A stretch of 64,000 nucleotides of DNA from Acidobacteriota bacterium (GTDB taxonomy: Bacteria; Acidobacteriota; Aminicenantia; Aminicenantales; Saccharicenantaceae): NCBI GenBank assembly GCA_022711665.1, contig JAKLEN010000001.1, forward strand, positions 1 through 64,000, in the 5' to 3' direction. Every line of letters starts with the position of its first letter. Position 1 is the first letter of the stretch. Shown here one piece after another: positions 17,474 to 27,526 of this stretch. The notes below the pieces were generated by a model. That model worked only from the letters and a program-made list of their open reading frames with translations, was not told where the DNA came from and did not search any database. The position numbers were made by a program, and so were the translations under genes.

Positions 17474-19821
17474 GCGGCCCGGACCGGACCCCGCTGCGGA
17501 CCGCCGGGGCGGCGCTGGTCATGGCGCTGGCCCTGGCCGCCGGCCTGGCGGCCCAGGCCGGATCCGGGCAGCCGGCGGCGCAGGCCCCGGCCTGGGACGG
17601 CCATCGGACCATCCCGGCCCACCTCATCCCCCTGCGCGACGAGAACGACGAGCCCATCATCCCGACCGAGGCCCAGCCCCTGCCGTACTCGGCCCGCTAC
17701 ACCTGCGGCCCCTGCCACGACTACGGAACGATCCGGGGCGGCTGGCACTTCGGGGCCATGACCGCCGCCGCGAGCGGACGGCCCGGCGAGCCCTGGCTCG
17801 AGGTCGACGCCCGGACGGGGACGATCCTGCCCCTGTCCTATCGCCGTTGGGCCGGGACCTTCGACCCGCGGGCCGTCGGCCTGACAGCCTGGGATTTCAC
17901 CCTTCTTTTCGGCCGGCATCTCCCCGGCGGCGGTCCGGCCGAGCCCTCCGACGCCGAGGTCGAAGCCGAGCCGGACGCCCGCTGGAGCGTTTCGGGCAAG
18001 GCCGAGATCAACTGCCTGGCCTGTCACAACGGGTCCGGGCGCCAGGACCCCGGCGAATGGGCCAAGCAGGTCCTGCGCGAGAACCTGCGCTGGGCGGCCA
18101 CGGCCGCGGCCGGCCTGGGCGAGGTCGGGGGCATGGCCTCCCGGCTAAAGGGGACCTGGGACGTCTTTGACGGGCCCAACCCCGACGATCACGAATGGGC
18201 CGTCGTGCCGGAGGTCCGCTACCGGCCGTCCGACTTCGACTCCAAGCACCGCTATTTCTTCGACCTGAACTACCAGCCCTCCGACGAGCGCTGCCTGGCC
18301 TGCCACGCCGTCTCGCCGAAGGACGAGCCCAAGTGGGCCGCCGACGCCGACGTCCACGCGGCGGCCGGCCTGAAGTGCGCCGACTGCCACCGCAACGACC
18401 TCGGCCATGCCATGGTCCGCGGCTACGAGGCCGAGGCGTCCGAAACCGGCAACAAGACGGCGGCCGCCTTCACCTGCCGCGGCTGCCACCTCGGCGAGGA
18501 CGCCGAAGGAGGAAAGACCGTCGTGCCGGGCCGCCTGGGCGCGCCCTATCCCCGGCACACCGGCATCCCCCTCGTCCACTTCAAGCGCCTGGCCTGCACG
18601 GTCTGCCACTCGGGACCCAGGCCGAAGGAGGGCTTCACCAGGGTCCGGACCGCCCGGGCCAACCGGCTGGGCATCCACGGAGTGGCCGCCTGGGCCACGG
18701 ACGCGCCGATCATCGTCGAGCCCGTCTACCGGGAAGACGGGGCCGGCAAGATCTCGCCGCAGCGGCTGGTCTGGCCGGCGTATTGGGCCCGGCGGACCGG
18801 CAAGGACCTGCTGCCGATCAAGCCGGCCGAGGTCGAGGCCGCCGCCGGCGACATCCTCAAGCCGGAGGACCGCATCGCCCGGGTCCTCATCGGCCTGAGC
18901 CAGGTCATGGCCGAGGACGAGACGCCCGTTCTCGAGGCCGGACGTTTCGTCTTCGCCCCGAACGTCGACGCCGGCCTGGACGCGGCCGGGCCCACGGGCG
19001 GAAAGGCGGACGCCCCGGCCCGCTGGGGCATCCGCAAGGACGGCGGGATCGTCCCCCTCGTGCCGGATTTCGATCCGGCCGCCGAGGACAAGGACCCGGC
19101 CGTCGAGGCCAGGTTCCAGGAGTTCCTCCAGGCCCTGGCCACCGTCGCGGAGAAGCCGGGCGAGCCGGCGATCCTCGTCCGCCGGACGCTCTACCGCCTG
19201 GTCGACGGCTTCCTTGACGTCTCCGAGGCGCCGGCCGGGCTCGCCGGCGCGGCCGGCCCGGGCTGGATCGCGGCGGGGAAGCTCCTGCCCCTGGCTTCCG
19301 ATTTCGACGTCCGAACCGTGACCGCCAAGGCCGGGACCGAACAGACGCTGACCGAGGAACAGGTCGCGCTCGTCCTCGCGGCGCTGACCAAGGCCGGCGC
19401 AACCGGCGAGTGCGTCTATATCTCCGGCGGCCGGCTGTTCAGGCTCGAGAAGGGCCGGCTCGCGGCCCGCAAGGACAGGGCCGCCGAGCCGCTGACCTGG
19501 CCCCTGGCCCACAATGTCCGACCGGCCCAGCAGTCCCTGGGCTGGAAGGCCTGCACGGACTGCCACAGCGGCGCGTCGGACTTCTTCTTCGACACGATCA
19601 AGGGCACGGGCCCCCTGCTGACGAAGAGCGTGGCCAGGCTCTCGACGTCGTCCTTCATGGGCCGCGGCGGGCTCTTCCAGCGGATCTTCGGCCTGACGTT
19701 CCTCGTCCGGCCGGTCCTCAAGATCGTCCTGGCCGTCTGCGCCTTCCTCGTCGGGCCCCTCCTGCTCGTCGCCGGGCTGGCGGCCCTGGGCCGCTTCGCC
19801 GGCTTCCTGGGGAGGAGGTGA
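17470..19821 (+). CDS. Heptahaem c-type cytochrome with C-terminal membrane anchor
   Basis: A 783-residue exported electron-transfer protein. Residues 11-31 form a signal peptide ending AAQA. Seven CxxCH haem c motifs start near residues 79, 182, 275, 303, 336, 376 and 695. Six of them form an N-terminal cluster; the seventh follows a 320-residue insert without haem sites. A single membrane helix near 735-770 tethers the C-terminus. The gene starts in the stop codon of the Tat oxidoreductase (ATGA, 17470) and is followed 4 nt later by a small membrane protein gene. The arrangement suggests a membrane-bound redox complex. The family cannot be named beyond the cytochrome c3/multihaem type, and the electron donor is inferred. 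Confidence 0.88.
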   Translation: MSGPDRTPLRTAGAALVMALALAAGLAAQAGSGQPAAQAPAWDGHRTIPAHLIPLRDENDEPIIPTEAQPLPYSARYTCGPCHDYGTIRGGWHFGAMTAAASGRPGEPWLEVDARTGTILPLSYRRWAGTFDPRAVGLTAWDFTLLFGRHLPGGGPAEPSDAEVEAEPDARWSVSGKAEINCLACHNGSGRQDPGEWAKQVLRENLRWAATAAAGLGEVGGMASRLKGTWDVFDGPNPDDHEWAVVPEVRYRPSDFDSKHRYFFDLNYQPSDERCLACHAVSPKDEPKWAADADVHAAAGLKCADCHRNDLGHAMVRGYEAEASETGNKTAAAFTCRGCHLGEDAEGGKTVVPGRLGAPYPRHTGIPLVHFKRLACTVCHSGPRPKEGFTRVRTARANRLGIHGVAAWATDAPIIVEPVYREDGAGKISPQRLVWPAYWARRTGKDLLPIKPAEVEAAAGDILKPEDRIARVLIGLSQVMAEDETPVLEAGRFVFAPNVDAGLDAAGPTGGKADAPARWGIRKDGGIVPLVPDFDPAAEDKDPAVEARFQEFLQALATVAEKPGEPAILVRRTLYRLVDGFLDVSEAPAGLAGAAGPGWIAAGKLLPLASDFDVRTVTAKAGTEQTLTEEQVALVLAALTKAGATGECVYISGGRLFRLEKGRLAARKDRAAEPLTWPLAHNVRPAQQSLGWKACTDCHSGASDFFFDTIKGTGPLLTKSVARLSTSSFMGRGGLFQRIFGLTFLVRPVLKIVLAVCAFLVGPLLLVAGLAALGRFAGFLGRR

Positions 19822-19825
19822 GGCC

Positions 19826-20527
19826 ATGGTCTTCACGATCGTCACCGTTCTCGTCGCCGCGGCGGCCTTCCTCGGGCTGGCCGGCCACCGCTTCCTGACG
19901 ACCCGGGAAGAGGCCAGGTCGACCATCCTCTACGGCGAGCGGGCCAAGAAGTTCTTCGCCTGGCTGGCCCTGCGGACGATCCAGATATCCCGGCGGGCCT
20001 CGCCCCGGACCTGGGCGGCCTATCTGAAGGGACTGCCGCTCTGGCGCCAGCCGGTCCTGGAGAAGTGGCTCTTCATCGGCTTCTATGGCAGCTTCCTCTA
20101 CCTGGCGGCCAGCGGCTTCTTCTTCGGCCTCTTCGTCCCCCGGGGGCTGTTCGGCTTCCCGCTCGTCGGGCATGTCGCCTGCGGCGGCCTCTTCGCCGTG
20201 TGCCTGACGGTCATCGTCTTGTTCAAGGGCCGGGACTTCCTGGCCATGCCGCGGCCGGCCGGCCTGAGCCTGTCCCTGATCGATCCCCGGAAGATGGCCA
20301 TCACGGCGGCCCGGGTCAAGCGCTGGGCCTTCTGGGTCTTCGCCTCGGCCGGATTCCTGCTGACGGTTACCGCGCTGGTCCCCATGCTGCCGTGGTTCGG
20401 CACGCCCGGGCAGAAGATCCTGTTCGAGCTCCACCGCTACAGCGCCGTGGCCTCGGCCGCTGCGGCCCTGGTTTTCGCCGGTCTGGAGATCTTCGAGCGC
20501 CCCGCGCCGGCCCGTTCCCCCGATTGA
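19826..20527 (+). CDS. Membrane protein, possible di-haem cytochrome b-like subunit
   Basis: A 233-residue protein with about five transmembrane segments. Membrane-proximal histidines occur in GHRFLTT (end of helix 1), LVGHVACGG (helix 3) and ELHRYSAV (last helix). This pattern fits, but does not prove, haem b ligation as in NarI or cytochrome b561 gamma-type subunits. It starts 4 nt after the heptahaem cytochrome stop, behind GGAGG at 19812-19816, so it belongs to the same unit. It is a natural candidate for passing electrons between the quinone pool and the cytochrome. A simple anchor protein without haem is the alternative. Confidence 0.7.
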   Translation: MVFTIVTVLVAAAAFLGLAGHRFLTTREEARSTILYGERAKKFFAWLALRTIQISRRASPRTWAAYLKGLPLWRQPVLEKWLFIGFYGSFLYLAASGFFFGLFVPRGLFGFPLVGHVACGGLFAVCLTVIVLFKGRDFLAMPRPAGLSLSLIDPRKMAITAARVKRWAFWVFASAGFLLTVTALVPMLPWFGTPGQKILFELHRYSAVASAAAALVFAGLEIFERPAPARSPD

Positions 20528-20582
20528 CAAACTCCTCGCCAGGCCTCATCCTGGGATCAAGCTCGACGATGGGGAGGACAAA

Positions 20583-21698
20583 ATGGACCAGCGGCCCTGC
20601 CGGATCATTACCGCCGTCTTCTGCCTGGGCTTGTTCGGCGCGGCCGCGGCCGGCCCCGGACAAAGGATCGACGTCCGGAAGGAGGCCGGCATCACCGTCG
20701 TGCACAATCCCAAGGTCCCCATCCCGCAGCCCGGCGGGCCGTCGAAGCTCCTGCTGACGCAGGACCTGGTGATCGGCAGGGATCCGGCCGGCGGTGCCGA
20801 CGTGTTCGCCGAGCTCCGCTCGATCGGCGCCGATGCCCGGGAGAACATCTGGACGCTCGACTGGGAGGACTTCAAGGTCCGCGTCTTCGACCGGACCGGC
20901 AGGCTCATCAGCACGTTCGGGAAGAAGGGCCAGGGCCCCCGGGAATGGCAGTCCCCCAACCGCATGACCGTCCTGCCGGACGGCACCGCGGCCGTTCTCG
21001 ACCTCAACAAGCTCACCTTCTACGCCCTCGACGGGACCTGCCTCAGGGAGATCTCCACGGCCAAAACCCGGATGTCGAGGTTCCGGATCGATTCCCGGGG
21101 CACGATCTACGCCGACGAGATGGATTTCAGCGGCGAAACGCTCAAGCTCCGCCTGAAGAGGTTCGACCCGGAGTTGAAGCCGCTGGCCACCCTGGCCGAG
21201 ATCGAAGAGCCGTTCAAGCCGGGCGCGGTCAGCCCCATCCCCATACTGTTCCAGTTCCACGTGACCGGGGATGACCGGCTCTTCTGGATGGCCAACAACC
21301 GCTACGAGTTCCGGGTCCTGGATGGCGACGGGACGCCGCTCCGGAAAATCGTCAAGGACTACGCCCCGGTCAAGGTGACCAGGGCGGACCAGGACCGGAT
21401 CCTCGGGGACTCTCCCGCCGGCATGCGGAGCTCGATCGTTTTTCCGGACGTTTTCCCGCCCGTGGCCTTCTATGTCGGCGATCCGGAGGGCCGGCTCTAC
21501 GCCCAGACCTACGAGACGGACGCCCGGGGCTGGCTGATCTACGACGTCTTCGACGCCGAGGGCCGCTGCATTACCCGTTTTTCCCTGCCCCGCGAGGAAA
21601 TGGCCTTCGCCGTCCGGAACGACAAGCTCTACGTCCTGATCAGCGAAAACGAGGCCGGCGTTCCCCTGGTCAAGCGCTACGCCATGACCTGGAAATAG
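20583..21698 (+). CDS. Secreted 6-bladed beta-propeller protein
   Basis: A 371-residue protein with an N-terminal signal (hydrophobic residues 8-23, ending AAAAG). The body consists of repeated blade-like segments such as FKVRVFDRTGRLISTFGKKG and the recurring ARENIWTLDW-type strands of NHL/6-bladed propellers. It has no catalytic motif that I can identify. Members of this family are usually surface or periplasmic binding proteins. GGGGAGGA lies just before the ATG. A TTGACA (20524-20529) overlaps the stop of the preceding gene but has no convincing -10 box. Confidence 0.8.
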   Translation: MDQRPCRIITAVFCLGLFGAAAAGPGQRIDVRKEAGITVVHNPKVPIPQPGGPSKLLLTQDLVIGRDPAGGADVFAELRSIGADARENIWTLDWEDFKVRVFDRTGRLISTFGKKGQGPREWQSPNRMTVLPDGTAAVLDLNKLTFYALDGTCLREISTAKTRMSRFRIDSRGTIYADEMDFSGETLKLRLKRFDPELKPLATLAEIEEPFKPGAVSPIPILFQFHVTGDDRLFWMANNRYEFRVLDGDGTPLRKIVKDYAPVKVTRADQDRILGDSPAGMRSSIVFPDVFPPVAFYVGDPEGRLYAQTYETDARGWLIYDVFDAEGRCITRFSLPREEMAFAVRNDKLYVLISENEAGVPLVKRYAMTWK

Positions 21699-21733
21699 GC
21701 CGGCCGGCGGGGCCCGCGCCGGCCCCCGTTTCC

Positions 21734-21762
21734 TTGATATTTCCCCTGGGTTGCGATATCAT
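21734..21762 (+). promoter_or_regulatory. Promoter of glutamate dehydrogenase
   Basis: TTGATA (21734-21739) and TATCAT (21757-21762) are separated by 17 nt and lie about 75 nt upstream of the ATG. The leader contains an imperfect GC-rich hairpin (about 21785-21811) before the AGGAG at 21824-21828. Confidence 0.6.
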
Positions 21763-21835
21763 TTTATGTCGCGGGAACCGCGACGGGGGAGGCGTCCTTG
21801 GATGCCCTCCCATCATCACCTCTAGGAGATAATCA

Positions 21836-23122
<1,287 letters not shown>

Positions 23123-23148
23123 GCTTTTTCTTTCGTCGCGACGCCAAG

Positions 23149-23186
23149 GCCCCTCTCCCCGGCGCGCCGGGGAGAGGGGCTTTTCT
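23149..23186 (+). terminator. Rho-independent terminator of gdhA
   Basis: Positions 23149-23180 form a perfect 32-nt palindrome with 16-nt arms starting GCCCCTCTCCCC, followed by TTTTCT. It lies 27 nt after the gdhA stop. Confidence 0.85.
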
Positions 23187-23188
23187 GA

Positions 23189-23211
23189 CCTTCCGGCCCG
23201 GGGCCGGAAGG
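23189..23211 (+). terminator. Second hairpin after gdhA
   Basis: CCTTCCGGCCC (23189-23199) and GGGCCGGAAGG (23201-23211) form an 11-bp inverted repeat immediately after the main terminator. No T-tract follows. It may back up the first terminator. Confidence 0.4.
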
Positions 23212-23273
23212 GACCGGGCCGCACGGCCGCCCCGCCCCGCAGGGAGGGCGCCGTTGAGGAGGGACGCCGCGAC

Positions 23274-26200
23274 ATGACCAATCCGCGCACCCCGACGACC
23301 GTCGACACCCTTTTCTCCACCCTCCACGAGCGGGCCAAGGAGCTGAACTGCCTCTACCGCATCGAGGAGATCCTCAGCATCTACGACGTCCCCCTGGAGG
23401 AGGTCTTCCGCCAGGTCATCGAGGCCCTCCCGCCGGGCTGGCAGTACCCCGAATGCTGCCAGGCCCAGATCACCTACGGCACGGACGTCTACGAGACCCC
23501 GGATTACGAGGAGACGCCCTACGTCCATTGCGCCGAGATCCGGGTCCAGGACGCCGCCGTCGGGCGCCTCTGCGTTTCGTACAAAAAGCCGACGCCGGAG
23601 AGCGACTGCGGTCCGTTCATGAAGGGCGAGATCAAGCTCATCCACTCGATCGCCGAGCGCCTCGGCCATTTCATCCTCCACCAGCGGCTCCGGGGCATGT
23701 ACGAGCAGATCAGCGACCAGCGCCGCGAGGCGGGCGGCGGCCGGCGGAGCTGGCGGATCGCCCTGGACCTCCTCCGGAACACCAACCCGACGCTGCTGCT
23801 GCGCGTCTCCCGCAAGATGATGAACTACCTCGGCTGGCGCGGCGTGCCCGAGGCCCGCGACCTGCTGCAGCGCTTCAGCGGCGCGGGCGTCGCCGACGGC
23901 CTGTTCGGCGAGTCCAACCTGCCGCAGACCCGGGAATCCCTGGACCGCTTCGTCCAACTGACCGAGGAGACCTTCCGCATCGCCTCGGCCAACCTGACCG
24001 ACGACGAGGTCTTCGACCGTATCCAGAAGTGGATCAACGAGGACCGCTCGCGGGAGTCGGTCCGGGCCCTGGAGAACGTCTACGCCGGGCTGCCGGAGGT
24101 CCTCGACAGCATGCGCCGGGTCAAGATCCTGGCGCCGGAGGGCATCGAGCTGCCGCGGTCCCTGGCCAACAGCGTCCGCGTCGCGCTCATCCGCCGCTTC
24201 TTCACCGAGCAGCTCGAGTTCATCAACGTCGCCAAGAAGTACGTCGACATCGAGGACTTCTTCGATCTCAGCGAGAAGATCGTCTTCCCGCCCGGCAGCC
24301 ACGGCAAGCTCGGCGGCAAGAGCGCCGGCCTGTTCCTGGCCGGCCGGGTCCTGGCCCAGGCCGCCCGCCGGACCAAGGCCATCGGCACGGTCAAGAGGCC
24401 CAAGACCTGGTACGTCACCTCCGACGGCCTGATCGCCTTCACGTCTTACAACAACCTCGACGACGTCCACGAGCAGAAATACAAGGACATCGAGATCGTC
24501 CGCCAGGAGTATCCCCATCTCGTCCAGGTCTTCAAGAACTCGACCTTCCCGCCCGAGATCGTCAAGGGCCTGTCCGTGGCCCTGGACGACTTCGGCGACG
24601 TCCCGCTCATCGTCCGCAGCTCCAGCCTCCTCGAGGACCGGCTGGGCACGGCCTTCGCCGGGAAGTACAAGTCCCTGTTCCTGGCGAATCAGGGCGACAA
24701 GCAGCAGCGCCTGGAGGCCCTGCTCGACGCCGTGGCCGAGGTCTACGCCTCGATCTTCAGCCCCGACCCGATCCAGTACCGGGCCGAACGGGGCCTCCTC
24801 GATTTCTACGAGGAGATGGGCATCATGATCCAGGAGGTCGTCGGGACGCGCGTCGGGAAGTACTTCTTCCCGGCCTACGCCGGCGTCGCCTTCAGCCGGA
24901 ACGAGTTCCGCTGGTCGCCCCGCGTCCGCCGCGAGGACGGCCTGCTCCGCCTCGTGCCGGGCCTGGGAACCCGGGCCGTCGACAGGGTCAGCGACGACTA
25001 CCCCGTCCTCGTCTCGCCGGGCCAGCCGAACCTGCGGGTCAACGTCTCGACCGACGAGGTCGTCCGCTATTCGCCCAAGAGGATCGACGTTATCGACCTC
25101 GAAGAGAACACCTTCATGACCCGGGACCTCTCCGAGGTCCTGCGGGAGGTCGGCCGCGACTTCCCCGCCCTGACCAAGGTCTTCTCCGTCTACAAGGACG
25201 GCCTGCTCCAGCGGCCCATGGGCCTGGCCACGGACTGGACCAGCTCCGAAGCCGTGGCCACCTTCGACGGCCTGATCTCGGCCTCGCCGTTCATGCCCCA
25301 GCTCGAGGCCATCCTGAAGACCCTGTCCGCGGCCATGGGCGTGCCCGTCGACATCGAATTCGCCTCGACGGGCACGGAATTCTATCTCCTCCAATGCCGC
25401 GCGCAAAGCCAGGCGGCCGAGGACGTGGCCATGGAGATCCCGGCGAACCTGCCCGACGAGGCCGTCCTGTTCACGGCCCTCAAGCACGTCCCCAACGGCC
25501 GCGTCGCCGACATCACCCATATCGTTTACGTCGACCCGGACCGCTACGGCGACCTGGCCAGCTTCGCCGACCTCGTCGCCGTCGGGCAGGCCGTGGGCAA
25601 GCTCAACAAGCTCCTGCCGCGCCGGCAGTTCATCCTCATGGGGCCCGGCCGCTGGGGCAGCCGCGGCGACATCAAGCTCGGCGTCCGGGTGACCTATTCC
25701 GAGATCAACAACTCGGCCATGCTCATCGAGGTGGCGCGCAAGAAGGGCAATTATGTCCCGGACGTCTCGTTCGGCACGCACTTTTTCCAGGATCTCGTCG
25801 AGTCGGGCATCCGCTACCTGCCCCTCTATCCTGACGACGAGGGGGTCCGGTTCAACCAGAAGTTCCTGGATGCCGCGCCCAACCGGCTGGCCGAGCACTG
25901 CCCGGAGTGCGCCGGGCTCGCGGACGCCCTCCGGGTCATCGACGTCCCCGAGGCGACCGGCGGCCGGGTCCTGCGCGTTGTCATGAACGCCGATCAGGGG
26001 GCGGCTGTCGGCTACTTCGCCCCGCCCGAGGCGGTTGTGCGGACGGCCGGCGCCGGCGCGGCGGCCGTCGGGCGCGGCGACGAGGACCCGCAACGCTGGC
26101 GCCTGCGCATGGCCGAACGGCTGGCCTACCACTGCGGCACGCAGAAGTGGGAGGTCCGGGGCGTTTATTACGTCGAGCCGAGCGACGGCGACGAGGCCGA

Positions 26201-26459
26201 TCCAGCCTCGCCGCTGCGGCTCGTCATCCACGTTTTGGGCGGAGCCCGCCAGCGCAAGGAGCTCGAGACCTGGCTCCAGGGCTGGAGCCTGTCGCTGGCC
26301 GAGATGAACTACTTCCGGACGGGCTTTCACTCGGATGGACTGCTCGACGTCCGGTTCCTGACGGACGAGAGGGTCCACGGCGAGAAGGATGTCGCTGCCC
26401 GCATCAACGCCCTTTCGAACGCCGTCCACGAGCTGCCGCTCAGGCCCAGGATCCCGTAG
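23274..26459 (+). CDS. PEP/pyruvate-binding (PPDK-N) protein with N-terminal GAF-like domain
   Basis: A 1061-residue multidomain cytoplasmic protein. Residues 1-150 resemble a GAF-like sensor (LNCLYRIEEIL to ERLGHFILHQRL). Residues about 340-720 match the ATP-grasp PPDK/PEP-synthase N-terminal domain: LGGKSAGLFLAG, VRSSSLLEDRLGTAFAGKY and QEVVGTRVGKYFFPAYAGVA. A third block holds MGPGRWGSRGDIKLG and SFGTHFFQDLVESG. The swivelling phosphohistidine domain and the PEP TIM barrel of a true PEP synthase are absent, so it should not make PEP by the normal route. The family occurs in several phyla without a settled function. It may act as a nucleotide-dependent kinase or phosphotransferase controlled by the sensor domain. 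Confidence 0.85.
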   Translation: MTNPRTPTTVDTLFSTLHERAKELNCLYRIEEILSIYDVPLEEVFRQVIEALPPGWQYPECCQAQITYGTDVYETPDYEETPYVHCAEIRVQDAAVGRLCVSYKKPTPESDCGPFMKGEIKLIHSIAERLGHFILHQRLRGMYEQISDQRREAGGGRRSWRIALDLLRNTNPTLLLRVSRKMMNYLGWRGVPEARDLLQRFSGAGVADGLFGESNLPQTRESLDRFVQLTEETFRIASANLTDDEVFDRIQKWINEDRSRESVRALENVYAGLPEVLDSMRRVKILAPEGIELPRSLANSVRVALIRRFFTEQLEFINVAKKYVDIEDFFDLSEKIVFPPGSHGKLGGKSAGLFLAGRVLAQAARRTKAIGTVKRPKTWYVTSDGLIAFTSYNNLDDVHEQKYKDIEIVRQEYPHLVQVFKNSTFPPEIVKGLSVALDDFGDVPLIVRSSSLLEDRLGTAFAGKYKSLFLANQGDKQQRLEALLDAVAEVYASIFSPDPIQYRAERGLLDFYEEMGIMIQEVVGTRVGKYFFPAYAGVAFSRNEFRWSPRVRREDGLLRLVPGLGTRAVDRVSDDYPVLVSPGQPNLRVNVSTDEVVRYSPKRIDVIDLEENTFMTRDLSEVLREVGRDFPALTKVFSVYKDGLLQRPMGLATDWTSSEAVATFDGLISASPFMPQLEAILKTLSAAMGVPVDIEFASTGTEFYLLQCRAQSQAAEDVAMEIPANLPDEAVLFTALKHVPNGRVADITHIVYVDPDRYGDLASFADLVAVGQAVGKLNKLLPRRQFILMGPGRWGSRGDIKLGVRVTYSEINNSAMLIEVARKKGNYVPDVSFGTHFFQDLVESGIRYLPLYPDDEGVRFNQKFLDAAPNRLAEHCPECAGLADALRVIDVPEATGGRVLRVVMNADQGAAVGYFAPPEAVVRTAGAGAAAVGRGDEDPQRWRLRMAERLAYHCGTQKWEVRGVYYVEPSDGDEADPASPLRLVIHVLGGARQRKELETWLQGWSLSLAEMNYFRTGFHSDGLLDVRFLTDERVHGEKDVAARINALSNAVHELPLRPRIP

Positions 26460-26502
26460 GCCGGCGGGCCGCGCCCTGCCGCGTCGCGCCGCCCCCGCCG
26501 GC
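26460..26502 (+). terminator. Hairpin after the PPDK-N gene
   Basis: GCCGGCGGG (26460-26468) pairs perfectly with CCCGCCGGC (26494-26502). There is no T-run. It separates the PPDK-N gene from the apbE promoter. Confidence 0.35.
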
Positions 26503-26534
26503 CCAGCGCCGGTCCCGCGGAGGAACGGGGGGAT

Positions 26535-26563
26535 TTGATTTCGCGCGGCGAATCGGGGATACT
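26535..26563 (+). promoter_or_regulatory. Promoter of apbE, probably leaderless
   Basis: TTGATT (26535-26540), a 17-nt spacer, GATACT (26558-26563), then six bases and the ATG at 26570. No Shine-Dalgarno can fit, so the mRNA would start at or next to the start codon. Confidence 0.6.
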
Positions 26564-26569
26564 CGGCCC

Positions 26570-27526
26570 ATGGTCCGGAGCCGCCGCGAGCCCGTTCATC
26601 GCTTCGCCCACGAGGCCATGGCCACGGCCTTCGAGATCTTCATCGCCGGCAAGGACCGGGACTACGCCGGGCAGGCGGCCGGGGCGGCCTTCGACGAGAT
26701 CGACCGCCTGGAGCGGCTCTTCAGCCGCTTCGACCCGTCGAGCGAGACCAGCCGGATCGGCCGCCTCGAGCCCGGCGCATCGCTCCGGATCGGCCTCGAG
26801 ACGGCCGAGGTCCTGGGACTGGCGGCCTTCGTCCAGGCCGAGACAGGCGGCGCCTTCGACGTCAACTACCTCGGGGCGGGCCGGAAGCCCGGACGCGGGG
26901 CCGGGCGGCGGCCCCGGCCGCTCGCGGCCCTCCTCCGGATCGACGCGGACGGCCTGGGCTTCGAGGCGGCGCGGCGGCCGCCCCGGGGCCGGGCCGCCGC
27001 GCCGGCGCTCGACCTCGATCTGGGGGCGATCGGCAAGGGCTACGCCCTCGACGCGGCCCTGGAGGTCCTGCGGACCTGGAACATCGACAACGTCCTCCTT
27101 CACGCCGGGACGAGCACGGCCCTGGCCGACGGCCCCGGCCCGGCGGCCTCGGGGCGCGGCCGCGGCTGGCCCGTCGGCGCCGGTGGGGCGCCGGGACGGG
27201 CCTCGGGTCCCGGCCGCGTCCTCCTGCGCCGGCGCTCGCTCAGCGGCTCGGGCACCGAGGTCAAGGGGTCCCACATCGCCGACCCGCGCACCGGGCGCCC
27301 GGCCGGAGGGCACATCGCCGCCTGGGCCTCCCACCCCTCGGCCGCGGTCTCCGACGCCCTGTCGACCGCCTTCATGGTCATGTCCACGGCCGAGGTGGCC
27401 GCCTTCTGCCGCCGCCATCCGGCCGTCTGGGCCCTCGTGAAAACCTCCCCCGAAACGTGTAGAATATTCAACGCGGGCACGATGGCCGCGAAGCCGACCG
27501 CCCGGACAAGGAGACGCCCACGATGA
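26570..27526 (+). CDS. apbE: FAD:protein FMN transferase (ApbE family)
   Basis: A 318-residue ApbE-like enzyme, which attaches FMN from FAD to Ser/Thr of membrane redox proteins using Mg2+. Family blocks visible: AMATAFEIF at the start, DEIDRLERLFSRFDPSSETSRI, GGAFDVNYLG, DLDLGAIGKGYALDAAL and the metal-site region SHPSAAVSDALSTAFMVM. No signal peptide or lipobox is seen, although ApbE normally acts outside the cytoplasm. The start at 26570 follows the -10 box by 6 nt. It overlaps the next gene by ATGA. The middle section (about residues 100-145 and 180-215) is Arg/Gly/Pro-rich and may be a loop. Confidence 0.85.
   Translation: MVRSRREPVHRFAHEAMATAFEIFIAGKDRDYAGQAAGAAFDEIDRLERLFSRFDPSSETSRIGRLEPGASLRIGLETAEVLGLAAFVQAETGGAFDVNYLGAGRKPGRGAGRRPRPLAALLRIDADGLGFEAARRPPRGRAAAPALDLDLGAIGKGYALDAALEVLRTWNIDNVLLHAGTSTALADGPGPAASGRGRGWPVGAGGAPGRASGPGRVLLRRRSLSGSGTEVKGSHIADPRTGRPAGGHIAAWASHPSAAVSDALSTAFMVMSTAEVAAFCRRHPAVWALVKTSPETCRIFNAGTMAAKPTARTRRRPR

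Noticed and set aside
20524..20552. Promoter of the beta-propeller gene from the perfect TTGACA at 20524
   Set aside because: No acceptable -10 box lies 16-18 nt downstream, so it was not annotated.
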